The notes beneath the pieces are model-generated. The model did not search any database, was not told the DNA's origin, and worked only from the letters and a program-made list of their open reading frames with translations. Shown here piece after piece: positions 28,251 through 39,031 of a DNA stretch of 64,000 nt. Source of the DNA: Aurelia coerulea (Eukaryota; Cnidaria; Scyphozoa; Semaeostomeae; Ulmaridae); assembly GCA_039566865.1 (NCBI GenBank), contig CM076956.1, positions 14,953,511-15,017,510 of the forward strand, given 5' to 3'. Numbering within the stretch: the first letter of the stretch is position 1; each line of letters starts with the position of its first letter. The position numbers and the translations under genes are program-made.

Positions 28251-30853
28251 TTTTTACCAAAATCGGTGTTTCTAAAAAGGGCCTATGCTTTGAAAAAAGC
28301 AAAGGGTATAGCCTTACTTTTTGACCAAAAATCGGTATTTCCAAATAGGTCCTATTTTTCGAAAAAAGCAAAGGGTATAGCCTTACTTTTTGAGCAAAAT
28401 CGGTATTTCCAAAAAGGGCCTATTTTTGGAAAAAAGCAAAGGGTATAGCCTAACTTTTTGACCAAAAATCGGTATTTCCAGAAAGGGCCTATTTTTCGAA
28501 CATAGCAAAGGGTATAGCCTTACTTTTTGACCAAAAATCGTTATATAAAAATTGGGCCTATTTTTGAAAAAAGCAAAGGGAATAGCCTTACTTTTTGACC
28601 AAAAATCGGTATTTCCAAATAGGGCCTATTTTTAGAAAAAAGCAAAGGGCATAGCCTTACTTTTTGACCAAAAATCGGTATTTCCAAATAGGGCCTATTT
28701 TTAGAAAAAAGCAAAGGGCATAGCCTTACTTTTTGAGCAAAATCGGTATTTCCAAAAAGGGCCTATTTTTCGAAAAAAGCAAAGGGTATAGCCTTACTTT
28801 TTGACCAAAATTCGGTACTTCCAAAATGGGCCTATATTTGTAAGAAAGCAAAGGGTATAGCCTTACTTTTAGACCAAATATTGGTATTTCCAAAAAGGGC
28901 CTATTTTTCGAAAAAAGCAAAGGGTATAGCCTTACTTTTTGAGCAAAATCGGTATTTCCAGAAAGAGCCCGTTTTTCGGAAAAAGCAAAGGGTATAGCCT
29001 TACTTTTTGACCAAAAATCGGTATTTCCAGAAAGGGCATATTTTTCGAAAAAAGCAAAGGGTATAGCCTTACTTTTTGAACAAAAATCGGTATTTCCAAA
29101 AAGGGCCTATTTTTCGAAAAAAGCAAAGGGTATAGCCTTACTTTTTGACCAAAATTCGGTACTTCCAAAAAGGGCCTATATTTGTAAAAAAGCAAAGGGT
29201 ATAGCCTTACTTTTTGACAAAATATCGGTATTTCCAAAAAGGGCCTATTTTTCGAAAAAAGTAAAGGGTATAGCCTTACTTTTTGAGCAAAATCGGTATT
29301 TCCAAAAAGGGCCTATTTTTCGAAAAAAGCAAAGGGTATAGTCTTACTTTTTAACCAAAAATCGGTATTTCTAAAAAGGGCCTATTCTTTGAAAAAAGCA
29401 AAGGGTATAGCCTTACTTTTTGACCAAAAATCGGTATTTCCAAATAGGTCCTATTTTTTGAAAAAAGCAAAGGGTATAGCCTTACTTTTTGAGCAAAATC
29501 GGTATTTCCAAAAAGGGCCTATTTTTGGAAAAAAGCAAAGGGTATAGCCTTACTTTTTGACAAAAAATCGGTATTTCCAAAAAGGTCCTATTTTTCGAAA
29601 AAAGCAAAGGGTATAGCCTTACTTTTTGAGCAAAATCGGTATTTCCAAAAAGGGCCCGTTTTTCGGAAAAAGCAAAGGGTATAGCCTTACTTTTTGACCA
29701 AAAATCGGTATTTCCAGAAAGGGCATATTTTTCGAAAAAAGCAAAGGGTATAGCCTTACTTTTTGAACAAAAATCGGTATTTCCAAAAAGGGCCTATTTT
29801 TCGAAAAAAGCAAAGGGTATAGCCTTACTTTTTGACCAAAATTCGGTACTTCCAAAAAGGGCCTATATTTGTAAAAAAGCAAAGGGTATAGCCTTACTTT
29901 TTGACCAAATATCGGTATTTCCAAAAAGGGCCTATTTTTCGAAAAAAGTAAAGGGTATAGCCTTACTTTTTGAGCAAAATCGGTATTTCCAAAAAGGGCC
30001 TATTTTTCGAAAAAAGCAAAGGGTATAGCCTTACTTTTTGAGCAAAATCGGTATTTCCAAAAAGGGCCTATTTTTGGAAAAAAGCAAAGGGTATAGCCTT
30101 ACTTTTTGACAAAAAATCGGTATTTCCAAAAAGGTCCTATTTTTCGAAAAAAGCAAAGGGTATAGCCTTACTTTTTGAGCAAAATCGGTATTTCCAAAAA
30201 GGGCCCATTTTTCGGAAAAAGCAAAGGGTATAGCCTTACTTTTTGACCAAAAATCGGTATTTCCAGAAAGGGCATATTTTTCGAAAAAAGCAAAGGGTAT
30301 AGCCTTACTTTTTGAACAAAAATCGGTATTTCCAAAAAGGGCCTATTTTTCGAAAAAAGCAAAGGGAATAACCTTACTTTTTTACCAAAATCGGTGTTTC
30401 TAAAAAGGGCCTATGCTTTGAAAAAAGCAAAGGGTATAGCCTTACTTTTTGACCAAAAATCGGTATTTCCAAATAGGTCCTATTTTTCGAAAAAAGCAAA
30501 GGGTATAGCCTTACTTTTTGAGCAAAATCGGTATTTCCAAAAAGGGCCTATTTTTGGAAAAAAGCAAAGGGTATAGCCTAACTTTTTGACCAAAAATCGG
30601 TATTTCCAGAAAGGGCCTATTTTTCGAACATAGCAAAGGGTATAGCCTTACTTTTTGACCAAAAATCGTTATATAAAAATTGGGCCTATTTTTGAAAAAA
30701 GCAAAGGGTATAGCCTTACTTTTTGACCAAAAATCGGTATTTCCAAATAGGGCCTATTTTTAGAAAAAAGCAAAGGGCATAGCCTTACTTTTTGAGCAAA
30801 ATCGGTATTTCCAAAAAGGGCCTATTTTTCGAAAAAAGCAAAGGGTATAGCCT
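26598..30853. repeat. Recent tandem duplication of 2128 bp within the satellite
   Basis: The segments 26598-28725 and 28726-30853 share private variants in register: TTTGTAAGAAAGC (26710 and 28838), CCAGAAAGAGCCCG (26830 and 28958) and ATCGGTGTTTC (28263 and 30391). The offset of 2128 bp equals 31 monomers. A further related copy begins near 30785, one monomer short. Confidence 0.85.
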
Positions 30854-32999
30854 TACTTTTTGACCAAAATTCGGTACTTCCAAAATGGGCCTATATTTGT
30901 AAAAAAGCAAAGGGTATAGCCTTACTTTTAGACCAAATATCGGTATTTCCAAAAAGGGCCTATTTTTCGAAAAAAGCAAAGGGTATAGCCTTACTTTTTG
31001 AGCAAAATCGGTATTTCCAAAAAGGGCCCGTTTTTCGGAAAAAGCAAAGGGTATAGCCTTACTTTTTGACCAAAAATCGGTATTTCCAGAAAGGGCATAT
31101 TTTTTGAAAAAAGCAAAGGGTATAGCCTTACTTTTTGAACAAAAATCGGTATTTCCAAAAAGGGCCTATTTTTCGAAAAAAGCAAAGGGTATAGCCTTAC
31201 TTTTTGACCAAAATTCGGTATTTCCAAAAAGGGCCTATATTTGTAAAAAAGCAAAGGGTATAGCCTTACTTTTTGACAAAATATCGGTATTTCCAAAAAG
31301 GGCCTATTTTTCGAAAAAAGTAAAGGGTATAGCCTTACTTTTTGAGCAAAATCGGTATTTCCAAAAAGGGCCTATTTTTCGAAAAAAGCAAAGGGTATAG
31401 TCTTACTTTTTAACCAAAAATCGGTATTTCTAAAAAGGGCCTATTCTTTGAAAAAAGCAAAGGGTATAGCCTTACTTTTTGACCAAAAATCGGTATTTCC
31501 AAATAGGTCCTATTTTTCGAAAAAAGCAAAGGGTATAGCCTTACTTTTTGAGCAAAATCGGTATTTCCAAAAAGGGCCTATTTTTGGAAAAAAGCAAAGG
31601 GTATAGCCTTACTTTTTGACAAAAAATCGGTATTTCCAAAAAGGTCCTATTTTTCGAAAAAAGCAAAGGGTATAGCCTTACTTTTTGAGCAAAATCGGTA
31701 TTTCCAAAAAGGGCCCGTTTTTCGGAAAAAGCAAAGGGTATAGCCTTACTTTTTGACCAAAAATCGGTATTTCCAGAAAGGGCATATTTTTCGAAAAAAG
31801 CAAAGGGTATAGCCTTACTTTTTGAACAAAAATCGGTATTTCCAAAAAGGGCCTATTTTTCGAAAAAAGCAAAGGGTATAGCCTTACTTTTTGAGCAAAA
31901 TCGGTATTTCCAAAAAGGGCCTATTTTTGGAAAAAAGCAAAGGGTATAGCCTTACTTTTTGACAAAAAATCGGTATTTCCAAAAAGGTCCTATTTTTCGA
32001 AAAAAGCAAAGGGTATAGCCTTACTTTTTGAGCAAAATCGGTATTTCCACAAAGGGCCCGTTTTTCGGAAAAAGCAAAGGGTATAGCCTTACTTTTTGAC
32101 CAAAAATCGGTATTTCCAGAAAGGGCATATTTTTCGAAAAAAGCAAAGGGTATAGCCTTACTTTTTGAACAAAAATCGGTATTTCCAAAAAGGGCCTATT
32201 TTTCGAAAAAAGCAAAGGGTATAGCCTTACTTTTTGACCAAAATTCGGTACTTCCAAAAAGGGCCTATATTTGTAAAAAAGCAAAGGGTATTGCCTTACT
32301 TTTTGACCAAATATCGGTATTTCCAAAAAGGGCCTATTTTTCGAAAAAAGTAAAGGGTATAGCCTTACTTTTTGAGCAAAATCGGTATTTCCAAAAAGGG
32401 CCTATTTTTCGAAAAAAGCAAAGGGTATAGTCTTACTTTTTAACCAAAAATCTGTGTTTCTAAAAAGGGCCTATTCTTTGAAAAAAGCAAAGGGTATAGC
32501 CTTACTTTTTGACCAAAAATCGGTATTTCCAAATAGGTCCTATTTTTCGAAAAAAGCAAAGGGTATAGCCTTACTTTTTGAGCAAAATCGGTATTTCCAA
32601 AAAGGGCCTATTTTTGGAAAAAAGCAAAGGGTATAGCCTAACTTTTTGGCCAAAAATCGGTTTTTCCAAAAAGGGCCTATTTTTCGAACATAGCAAAGGG
32701 TATAGCCTTACTTTTTGACCAAAAATCGTTATATAAAAATTAGGCCTATTTTTGAAAAAAGCAAAGGGTATAGCCTTACTTTTTGACCAAAAATCGGTAT
32801 TTCCAAATAGGGCCTATTTTTAGAAAAAAGCAAAGGGCATAGCCTTACTTTTTGAGCAAAATCGGTATTTCCAAAAAGGGCCTATTTTTCGAAAAAAGCA
32901 AAGGGTATAGTCTTACTTTTTAACCAAAAATCGGTATTTCCAAAAAGGGCCTATTTTTGGAAAAAAGCAAAGGGTATAGCCTTACTTTTTGACCAAAAA

Positions 33000-34340
33000 T
33001 CAGTATTTCCAAATAGGGCCTATTTTTAGAAAAAAGCTTAGGGTGTAGCCTTACTTTTTGACCAAAAATTGGTACTTCCAAAAAGGGCCTATATTTGTAA
33101 AAATGCAAATGGTATAGCCTTACTTTTTGACCAAAAATCGGTATTTCCAAAGGGGCCTATTTTTAGAAAAAAGCAAAGGGCATAGCCTTACTTTTTGAGC
33201 AAAATCGGTATTTCCAAAAAGGGCCTATTTTTGGAAAAAAGCAAAGGGTATAGCCTTACTTTTTGACCAAAATTCGGTACTTCCAAAAAGGGCCTATATT
33301 TGTAAAAAAGCAAAGGGTATATATAGCCTTACTTTTTGACCAAAAATCGGTATTTCCAAAAAGGGCCTATTTTTCGAAAAAAGCAAAGGGTATAGCCTTA
33401 CTTTTTGACCAAAAATCTGTATTTCCAAAAAGTACCTATTTTTCGAAAGAAGCAAAGGGTTTAGCCTTACTTTTTGACCAAAAATCGGTATTTCCAAAAA
33501 GGGCCTATTTTTGGATAAAAGCAAAGGGTATAACCTTAATCTTTGGCCTAAATCAGTATTCTCTTAAAGGGCCTCTATTCGGTACTTCCAAGAAGGGCCT
33601 ATATTAAGAAAAAAAGCAAAGGGAATAACCTTAATTTTTGACCAAAAATTGATATTCTCAAAATGGGCCTATTTGTTGGAAAAAGCAAAGGGTATAGCCT
33701 TATTTTTTGGCGTAAAATCAGGATTTTCAGGAAAGGCTTATTTTCGGAAAAAAGCAAAGGGTACAGCCTAGCTATTGGGCCCAAAATCGGTATTCTGATA
33801 AAGGGCCTTTTTTCGGTAAAAAGCAAAGGATATAGCCTTACTTTTTGACCAAAAATCGGTATTTCCAAAAAGGGCCTAATTTTCGAAAAAAGCAAAGGGT
33901 ATAGCCTTACTTTTTGACCAAAAATCGGTATTTCCAAAAAGGGTCTATTTTTGGATAAAAGCAATGGTATAACCTTACTCTTTGGCCTAAATCAGTATTC
34001 TCTTAAAGGGCCTCTATTCGGTACTTCCAAGAAGGGCCTATATTAGGAAAAAAGCAAAGGGAATAACCTTACTTTTTGACCAAAAATTGATGTTCTCAAA
34101 ATGGGCCTATTTGTTGGAAAAAGCAAAGGGTATAGCCTTATTTTTTGGCGTAAAATCAGGATTTTCAGGAAAGGCTTATTTTCGGAAAAAAGCAAAGGGT
34201 ACAGCCTAGCTATTGGGCCCAAAATCGGTATTCTGATAAAGGGCCTTTTTCGGTAAAAAGCAAAGGTTATAGCCTTACTTTTGGGCCCAAAATCGATATT
34301 CTCAAAATGGGACTTTTTTGGGAAAAACCAAAGGCATCCC
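33000..34340. repeat. Diverged right edge with its own 439-bp repeat unit
   Basis: Monomers decay toward 34340 (TTTGGCCTAAATCAGTATTC, TATTGGGCCCAAAATCGG). A run starting at CTATTTTTGGATAAAAGC (about 33508) and including CTCTTAAAGGGCCTCTATTC is repeated from about 33945, offset about 439 bp. The edge therefore has a separate higher-order unit not seen in the core. Confidence 0.8.
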
Positions 34341-35322
34341 GGGATATCAAATTTCTTTTTTTTTTATAATAAGGGTATGTAGTCCAAGACAGCCTCTAAC
34401 CTGATTACAAAACTAACATAACTATAAGATTAACTAAGTTACTAGAGTATAAAGAGGAGGTGTTTGGGTTTTCGGTTACACGGATTTAGCCATATTTTGG
34501 CTCGGTTTTATCGGTTTTTGCCTTAAAATCGCACGGTTTTTCGGTTTTCAAAATTGTCTCGGTGAACGGTTTTGGCATTACTTAGGTCGGTTTTCCGGTC
34601 TTTGTTATAAAATCGTCCTGTTATTCGGTATTGAATAGTGTCTCAGTGAACAGTTTTGTCGTAACGGTTACCTCCGTATCTTTCGTCATTTGTTTCTCGC
34701 TGAGCTGAGCCTATGTTGAGCGTTGAGCCGATGTTGAGCGAGCGATTCATGCACTAACAACAACAACAATATTTTTTGATGGGAAAACATCACGAAAGTC
34801 CCAGTTATCGCAACAACAACAACAACAGCAATGCCAACAACAACAACAAAATATTTTTTGCTCAAACTGGGAATTATGGACTTTCACATCAAACAGTGGG
34901 ACAAAAATAAACAATTGGGGCACCGATTTTTCTATTCACGTTAAAACGAGGTTGATGGCCTCTTTCGATAGTTGGAAAATTTCAGGAGCTGTGGAGTGCA
35001 CTATTGCTAGCTGAAATGGCCGTCTAAATGAGGAAATTTTGATTGAAAGTTAAAGGTTTTTTGATTCTTGGATCGAGGAAACATTCATCTGCACATTTGT
35101 GGCATTTGCTCATTGCTATTGTCACTCAAAACTTGAATTTTGAGGCGTTTTATTGGCGGAGGATTGAGCCGACAAGTTAGGCCAGTCCGCCATTGCTCGG
35201 CTTTTCGTACAATGTTGCTATGGTTCCGTATTGGATGTGACGTTAAGGGAAACAATTTCGTCTCAATTTTCAATGTGGAAGTCCATGAGTCGCAGTTATG
35301 GCGTCCATCAGTCTATCAATAG

Positions 35323-36283
35323 CAGTGGCGGAATTTATGGGGGGGTTTGGGGGGCAATTGCCCCCCCAATTCGATAAGACTCGGAAATTTTCTCAAAAGT
35401 CGGAAATTTCGTAGGTGGGATTGAAAATTTATTGAAGAAACGAGTCACCGTCAAGAAGTGGACGGGTCTTTATATAGAAAGAGCTAACGAAATGCACAAG
35501 CTCAAAAAGCATATTCTAAAGTTTTTATTCACTTTCATTTATTTCATAAACGAGAAGAAAGTTCTAGGGTATGGGTTAGTTAGAGAGTAACGATATTTCC
35601 GCGAGATGTTGAAGCTTTGGGAGAAGCATTCTAAGCCAATGTAAAGGTTGGAGTTCTCCAAAATTTTCCTGGACGCGACATTAACGCAAATTATCAGCGA
35701 ATTTTCAAAGTTTCCATGTTGGGGGCGGGGGCAGGCAAAACCTGAATTGCGAGAAGCGTTCTAAGACAAAGGAGAGGTTCTTCACGCAGAACTGTTTTGA
35801 GAACTGGTAATTCATATTATCAAATATTCTAATTTGGCACTGGCAAACATTGGATCCAAGAGCTCTCCTAAGCCCAATTAAACTATCTGATTACCCAAAA
35901 AATTTCCTTGGGATGCTACTCTGAAAAAATGTTACAACATTGTCAAAATCCCAATTCAGTACTGGCAAACATAGGGTCATGAAATGCATTCTAAGCAAAA
36001 ATAGGGAGTGTCCTCAAAAATTTTCTTGGGGGCTTTGCCCCCAGCGTCCTCGTAGCTGTTAGGCCTACCGACAGTACGTTCATAATACATTCTTGCCTTT
36101 TTCTATCAGCTGCTGAATATAAATAGTTTTGAAATCTGATATACAATGACCTTAGCACATTTAAGGAACTATTTATGTCAGGTCTAAGTCTTCTAGCGAA
36201 ATGCCTGAGAACAAAAGCATTTCCTCCGACTCGGAAAATTTACGGCTTGCCCCCCCACTCAAAAAGCTGAACTTCCGCCACTG
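35323..36283. mobile_element. Non-autonomous hAT element
   Basis: It begins CAGTGGCGGAA and ends TTCCGCCACTG, the form of hAT terminal inverted repeats, and is flanked by a perfect 8-bp duplication ATCAATAG (35315-35322, 36284-36291), as hAT insertion gives. G-runs follow the left end and C-runs precede the right end. There is no transposase frame. It interrupts the older 34454-37505 element. Confidence 0.85.
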
Positions 36284-36890
36284 ATCAATAGCAATAACTA
36301 CGAACTTGTAATCAGTCTAACGTCTCGACACATCTCAACATCGTCATGGCGGAACTGATTTGTCGCTAATTGAGCTGGCCATCGGCAACAACAGCAAAAT
36401 TCAGGAACTAGTGTAGATAGTCTAAACACATTACAGATTCAGCACCAGGGTTGCCATTTGCCCGATTTGACGGCCAAATTCCTCTATTCTGGTCGTTTTT
36501 TAAAACCCCTGGCCGTCTAAAAATGATTTGGCTGAAAAGGTAAAAGTTGGCCGAATATTGGCCGTAATTGTAAAACCATGAATAAATAAAGGAAACAACT
36601 ATTCTTTGACAATTGAAGCTCAAAATCACGTTGAAAATCTCAAATTACCAGCGAAAAAATAACAAAATGAAGTAAAACATGATAAAAAAATTTTAAAGAG
36701 AAAGGTGTCAAAGTTTAGCACACAAAGTCATTCTTCATTACACTATTATTGTACATAATTGGTTTGTTTATTTATTTGTTTGTTTGTTTGTTCGGCCGAA
36801 TTTGGCCGCGAACCGTAACAATTTTGGCCGAGCACCAGAACAACTTTCACATTCAGGACAAGATTCGCAATTATCAAACAAATCATCTAA

Positions 36891-37329
36891 TAAAGATGTA
36901 ACACAGATACTTATGGGAAAAAACTTTTTTAGCCAGACTATGCTCTATTTCATGGTGATTTGTGCAGATTTTTATCGTGCGGGTTTTGGGCTGGAAAACG
37001 ACGAATAGGCCGGGCGGGCGTGATCAAAAGTCGAAATTCAGCCAAAATCAACGACAAACTTTTGCATATAAAAGGCGTGACAAATATTTATCGCAGATAC
37101 TATGAATTGGAAAAAATAAAGGTAGTTCTCTCTTGACAAGTATTCACTGTGTTGGGAGTGATATTCTTTTGTGCGTAATGGCTTTGCAAGAATATCTTTG
37201 TTAATTTCTTGGTATCGCCTATCTTTTTTCATCAGTTGCCTAAACGATGAGTAACTCATAAAATAGAACATAGTCAAATCTCTTGCTAATGAGTTTCTTT
37301 TCCCCATAAGTATCTGTGTTACATCTTTA
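36891..37329. repeat. Perfect 27-bp inverted repeat pair
   Basis: The 27 bp at 36891-36917 (starting TAAAGATGTAACACAG) reappear in inverse orientation at 37303-37329 without mismatch, 385 bp apart. The interval has no recognised gene; a 89-codon minus-strand frame at 37038-37307 matches nothing I know. The pair may be the remains of a local inverted duplication or small element ends. Confidence 0.6.
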
Positions 37330-37580
37330 TTTACTAAATTAAATGGAATTTATGATGCTGCGATTGAATGTTGCATTATTTTCAGTTTTACGAAATTTTT
37401 CATGCGGTTTTTCGGTTTTACATGAAATATCGAGCGGTTTTACGGTTTTTGCGAAATTTTTGAGCGGTTTTACGGATTCCAGACCCCCCCCCCAAACACC
37501 CCCTCTATAAAGTTAATTACAAAAGTATCATTTGTCATGATAAACAAAGATGTCAGTTACAACATTGATAAGGTGTTCGT

Positions 37581-37893
37581 TTATTGCAAGCAAGATTCAG
37601 ATTTCAGCTTGGAACATTTGAACAGGAAGGTTGTTACCAGATTTAAACTGTGCTTGTCCTCTTGGCTAAATAACCAGATCAAATTATTCCACGCGCTAAG
37701 CTGATTAACATTTGGGTACACATTGGCTATCTTGGTTTCGAGGCATTTCCTGACCTCTTGAAACTGTGGGCACATCATGACAAAGTGAACCTCATCTCCA
37801 AGAACTTGTATTCCTAATGAAAAGGCAGTATTTACAGTGCCTATCAGATCTGGGTATCTTATTTTTCCAAACCGTCCAGCTTCTATTTCAAAT
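37581..37893 (-). pseudogene. LINE reverse transcriptase C-terminal remnant
   Basis: The minus strand is open with a segment of the form IEAGRFGKI ... GDEVHFVMMCPQFQEVR ..., the C-terminal layout common in animal non-LTR retrotransposons (IE-GRF, then DE-HF--CP-F--R). The cysteine motif normally between GRF and DE-HF is lost, and a stop precedes the segment. Only about 100 residues remain. It lies 150 bp upstream of PTPA. Confidence 0.55.
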
Positions 37894-38038
37894 TCATCCC
37901 AATTTCAATGAGAGGCTGATCCAAGATTTCTGGTCAACGTTTTTGTTGTTGCTGTTGTGTTGTTTCTCTCCAGAGTCCAGACCAGACAATTTTGTGAGTT
38001 GACAGCAGTGGTCGAGAAAAGATTTTCGCAGAAAATCC

Positions 38039-39031
38039 ATGGCTGAAAAGACTGAGATACATCCGTTGAATGCCAAGGAAGATAGCGGCTCTACGGATTC
38101 TGATGTTGCACAAACTTCCACAGAATCACCAACTTTCATTGAACCGGAGAGATTTATCTTGAAGCTGGGGGACCTTCCAAAATGGCTCCGATCACAAGCC
38201 CACAGGGACTTCATTTGCTTTATCACAATGCTGAATGAGTCAATAAAGGGGAAGTCTATGAAAAGTGAATATCATGTCTCAGAACCTGTTGAAAAGATCT
38301 GTGAAATTATACAAAAGCTTGATGGTTGGGTAGACGAAATTCCCCCTGTTGAACAACCCCAACGATTTGGTAACAAAGCATTCAAAGATTGGTTAGGGAG
38401 GCTAAACGATAATGCAGAAAGTCTGTTAATGCCTATTTTAAATGAATCCTACAAAGGGGCTGTAACTGAACTAAAGTCATACTTATGTGATGGATTTGGT
38501 AATATAACAAGGATAGATTATGGAACAGGGCACGAGGCTGCATTCTGTGCTTTCATGTGCTGTTTATACAAGCTCAAGATATTTTCAGAGAAAGATAACA
38601 TTGCCATTGTTTTTAAGATTTTTCATGAATACATCGAGTTGACAAGAAAACTCCATAAAGAATACAGAATGGAACCAGCAGGCAGCCAAGGTGTATGGGG
38701 TCTTGATGATTTTCATTTCTTACCCTTTATCTGGGGAAGTGCGCAACTTGTTGATCATCCATCGATGAATCCTGGCCATATGGTTGAGACCAACATCGTT
38801 TCAAAACACAGTGATGAGTATATGTTCTTTGGCTGCATAAAATACATCAATGAAACCAAAACTGGACCATTTGCGGAACACTCAAATCAACTATGGAACA
38901 TTAGTAGTGTTCCATTCTGGTCCAAAGTTAATTCAGGACTGATGAAGATGTACAAGGCTGAAGTTCTCAATAAGTTCCCAGTGATACAACATTTTAGATT
39001 TGGTAGTCTGTTGTCAATTGAAAAAGCATGA
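38039..39031 (+). CDS. PTPA: PTPA, PP2A phosphatase activator (single exon)
   Basis: Serine/threonine-protein phosphatase 2A activator, a folding and activation factor for the PP2A catalytic subunit with prolyl-isomerase activity reported for the family; cytosol and nucleus. The 330-aa product has the normal family length. Recognisable blocks are YGTGHEAAF (residues 161-169), WGLDDFHFLPFIWGSAQL (220-237, near-invariant in the family), TGPFAEHSNQLWNIS (275-289) and the C-terminal VIQHFRFGSLL. The first 35 residues are a low-complexity acidic tail that varies between species. The start sits in a good context (TCCATGG). The frame is uninterrupted from start to stop, so the gene is intronless here although vertebrate PTPA has many introns: either lineage intron loss or an intact retrocopy. 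No poly(A) tract or target duplication was found to prove a retrocopy. A candidate AATAAA is at 39766. Confidence 0.95.
   Translation: MAEKTEIHPLNAKEDSGSTDSDVAQTSTESPTFIEPERFILKLGDLPKWLRSQAHRDFICFITMLNESIKGKSMKSEYHVSEPVEKICEIIQKLDGWVDEIPPVEQPQRFGNKAFKDWLGRLNDNAESLLMPILNESYKGAVTELKSYLCDGFGNITRIDYGTGHEAAFCAFMCCLYKLKIFSEKDNIAIVFKIFHEYIELTRKLHKEYRMEPAGSQGVWGLDDFHFLPFIWGSAQLVDHPSMNPGHMVETNIVSKHSDEYMFFGCIKYINETKTGPFAEHSNQLWNISSVPFWSKVNSGLMKMYKAEVLNKFPVIQHFRFGSLLSIEKA

Larger units (their letters stand above)
1496..34340. repeat. Giant 68/69-bp satellite array
   Basis: The whole interval is head-to-tail copies of one AT-rich monomer. Its landmarks in order are GGGCCTATTTTTCGAAAAAA, GCAAAGGGTATAGCCTTAC, TTTTTGACC and AAAAATCGGTATTTCC. 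Copies with GACCAAAAATC are 69 bp and copies with GAGCAAAATC are 68 bp; by length there are roughly 480. At least seven variants recur in ordered runs: GAGCAAAATCGG; CGGTACTTCC with TATATTTGTAAA; CGTTATATAAAAATTGGG; TTTCCAGAAAGGGCATA; TTTTTTACCAAAATCGG with CTATGCTTTG; GTCTTACTTTTTAACC with CTATTCTTTG; and GGGCCCGTTTTTCGG. This is higher-order repeat organisation. Because 69 is 23 codons, long spurious frames are open on both strands. The edges are diverged and the centre is homogenised, typical of (peri)centromeric or heterochromatic satellites. I do not recognise the family. Confidence 0.97.
34454..37505. mobile_element. 3-kb non-autonomous TIR element
   Basis: GAGGAGGTGTTTGGG at the left and CCCAAACACCCCCTC at the right are inverse copies with one mismatch. 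Both are flanked by TATAAA (34448-34453 and 37506-37511), a likely 6-bp target duplication. Both ends are rich in CGGTTTT motifs. No transposase is recognisable. A hAT element is nested at 35323-36283, and (AAC)n tracts lie near 34755 and 34811-34850. The superfamily is not assigned. Confidence 0.6.

Noticed and set aside
1610..33964. Many long frames with KAKGIALLFDQKSVFPKRAY or KNRPFLEIPIFGQKVRLYP repeats
   Set aside because: They are translations of the satellite on either strand, broken wherever a 68-bp copy occurs, with no start context, splice structure or family.
1496..34340. CRISPR-like regular repeats
   Set aside because: Copies are contiguous with no unique spacers, and the DNA is clearly animal.
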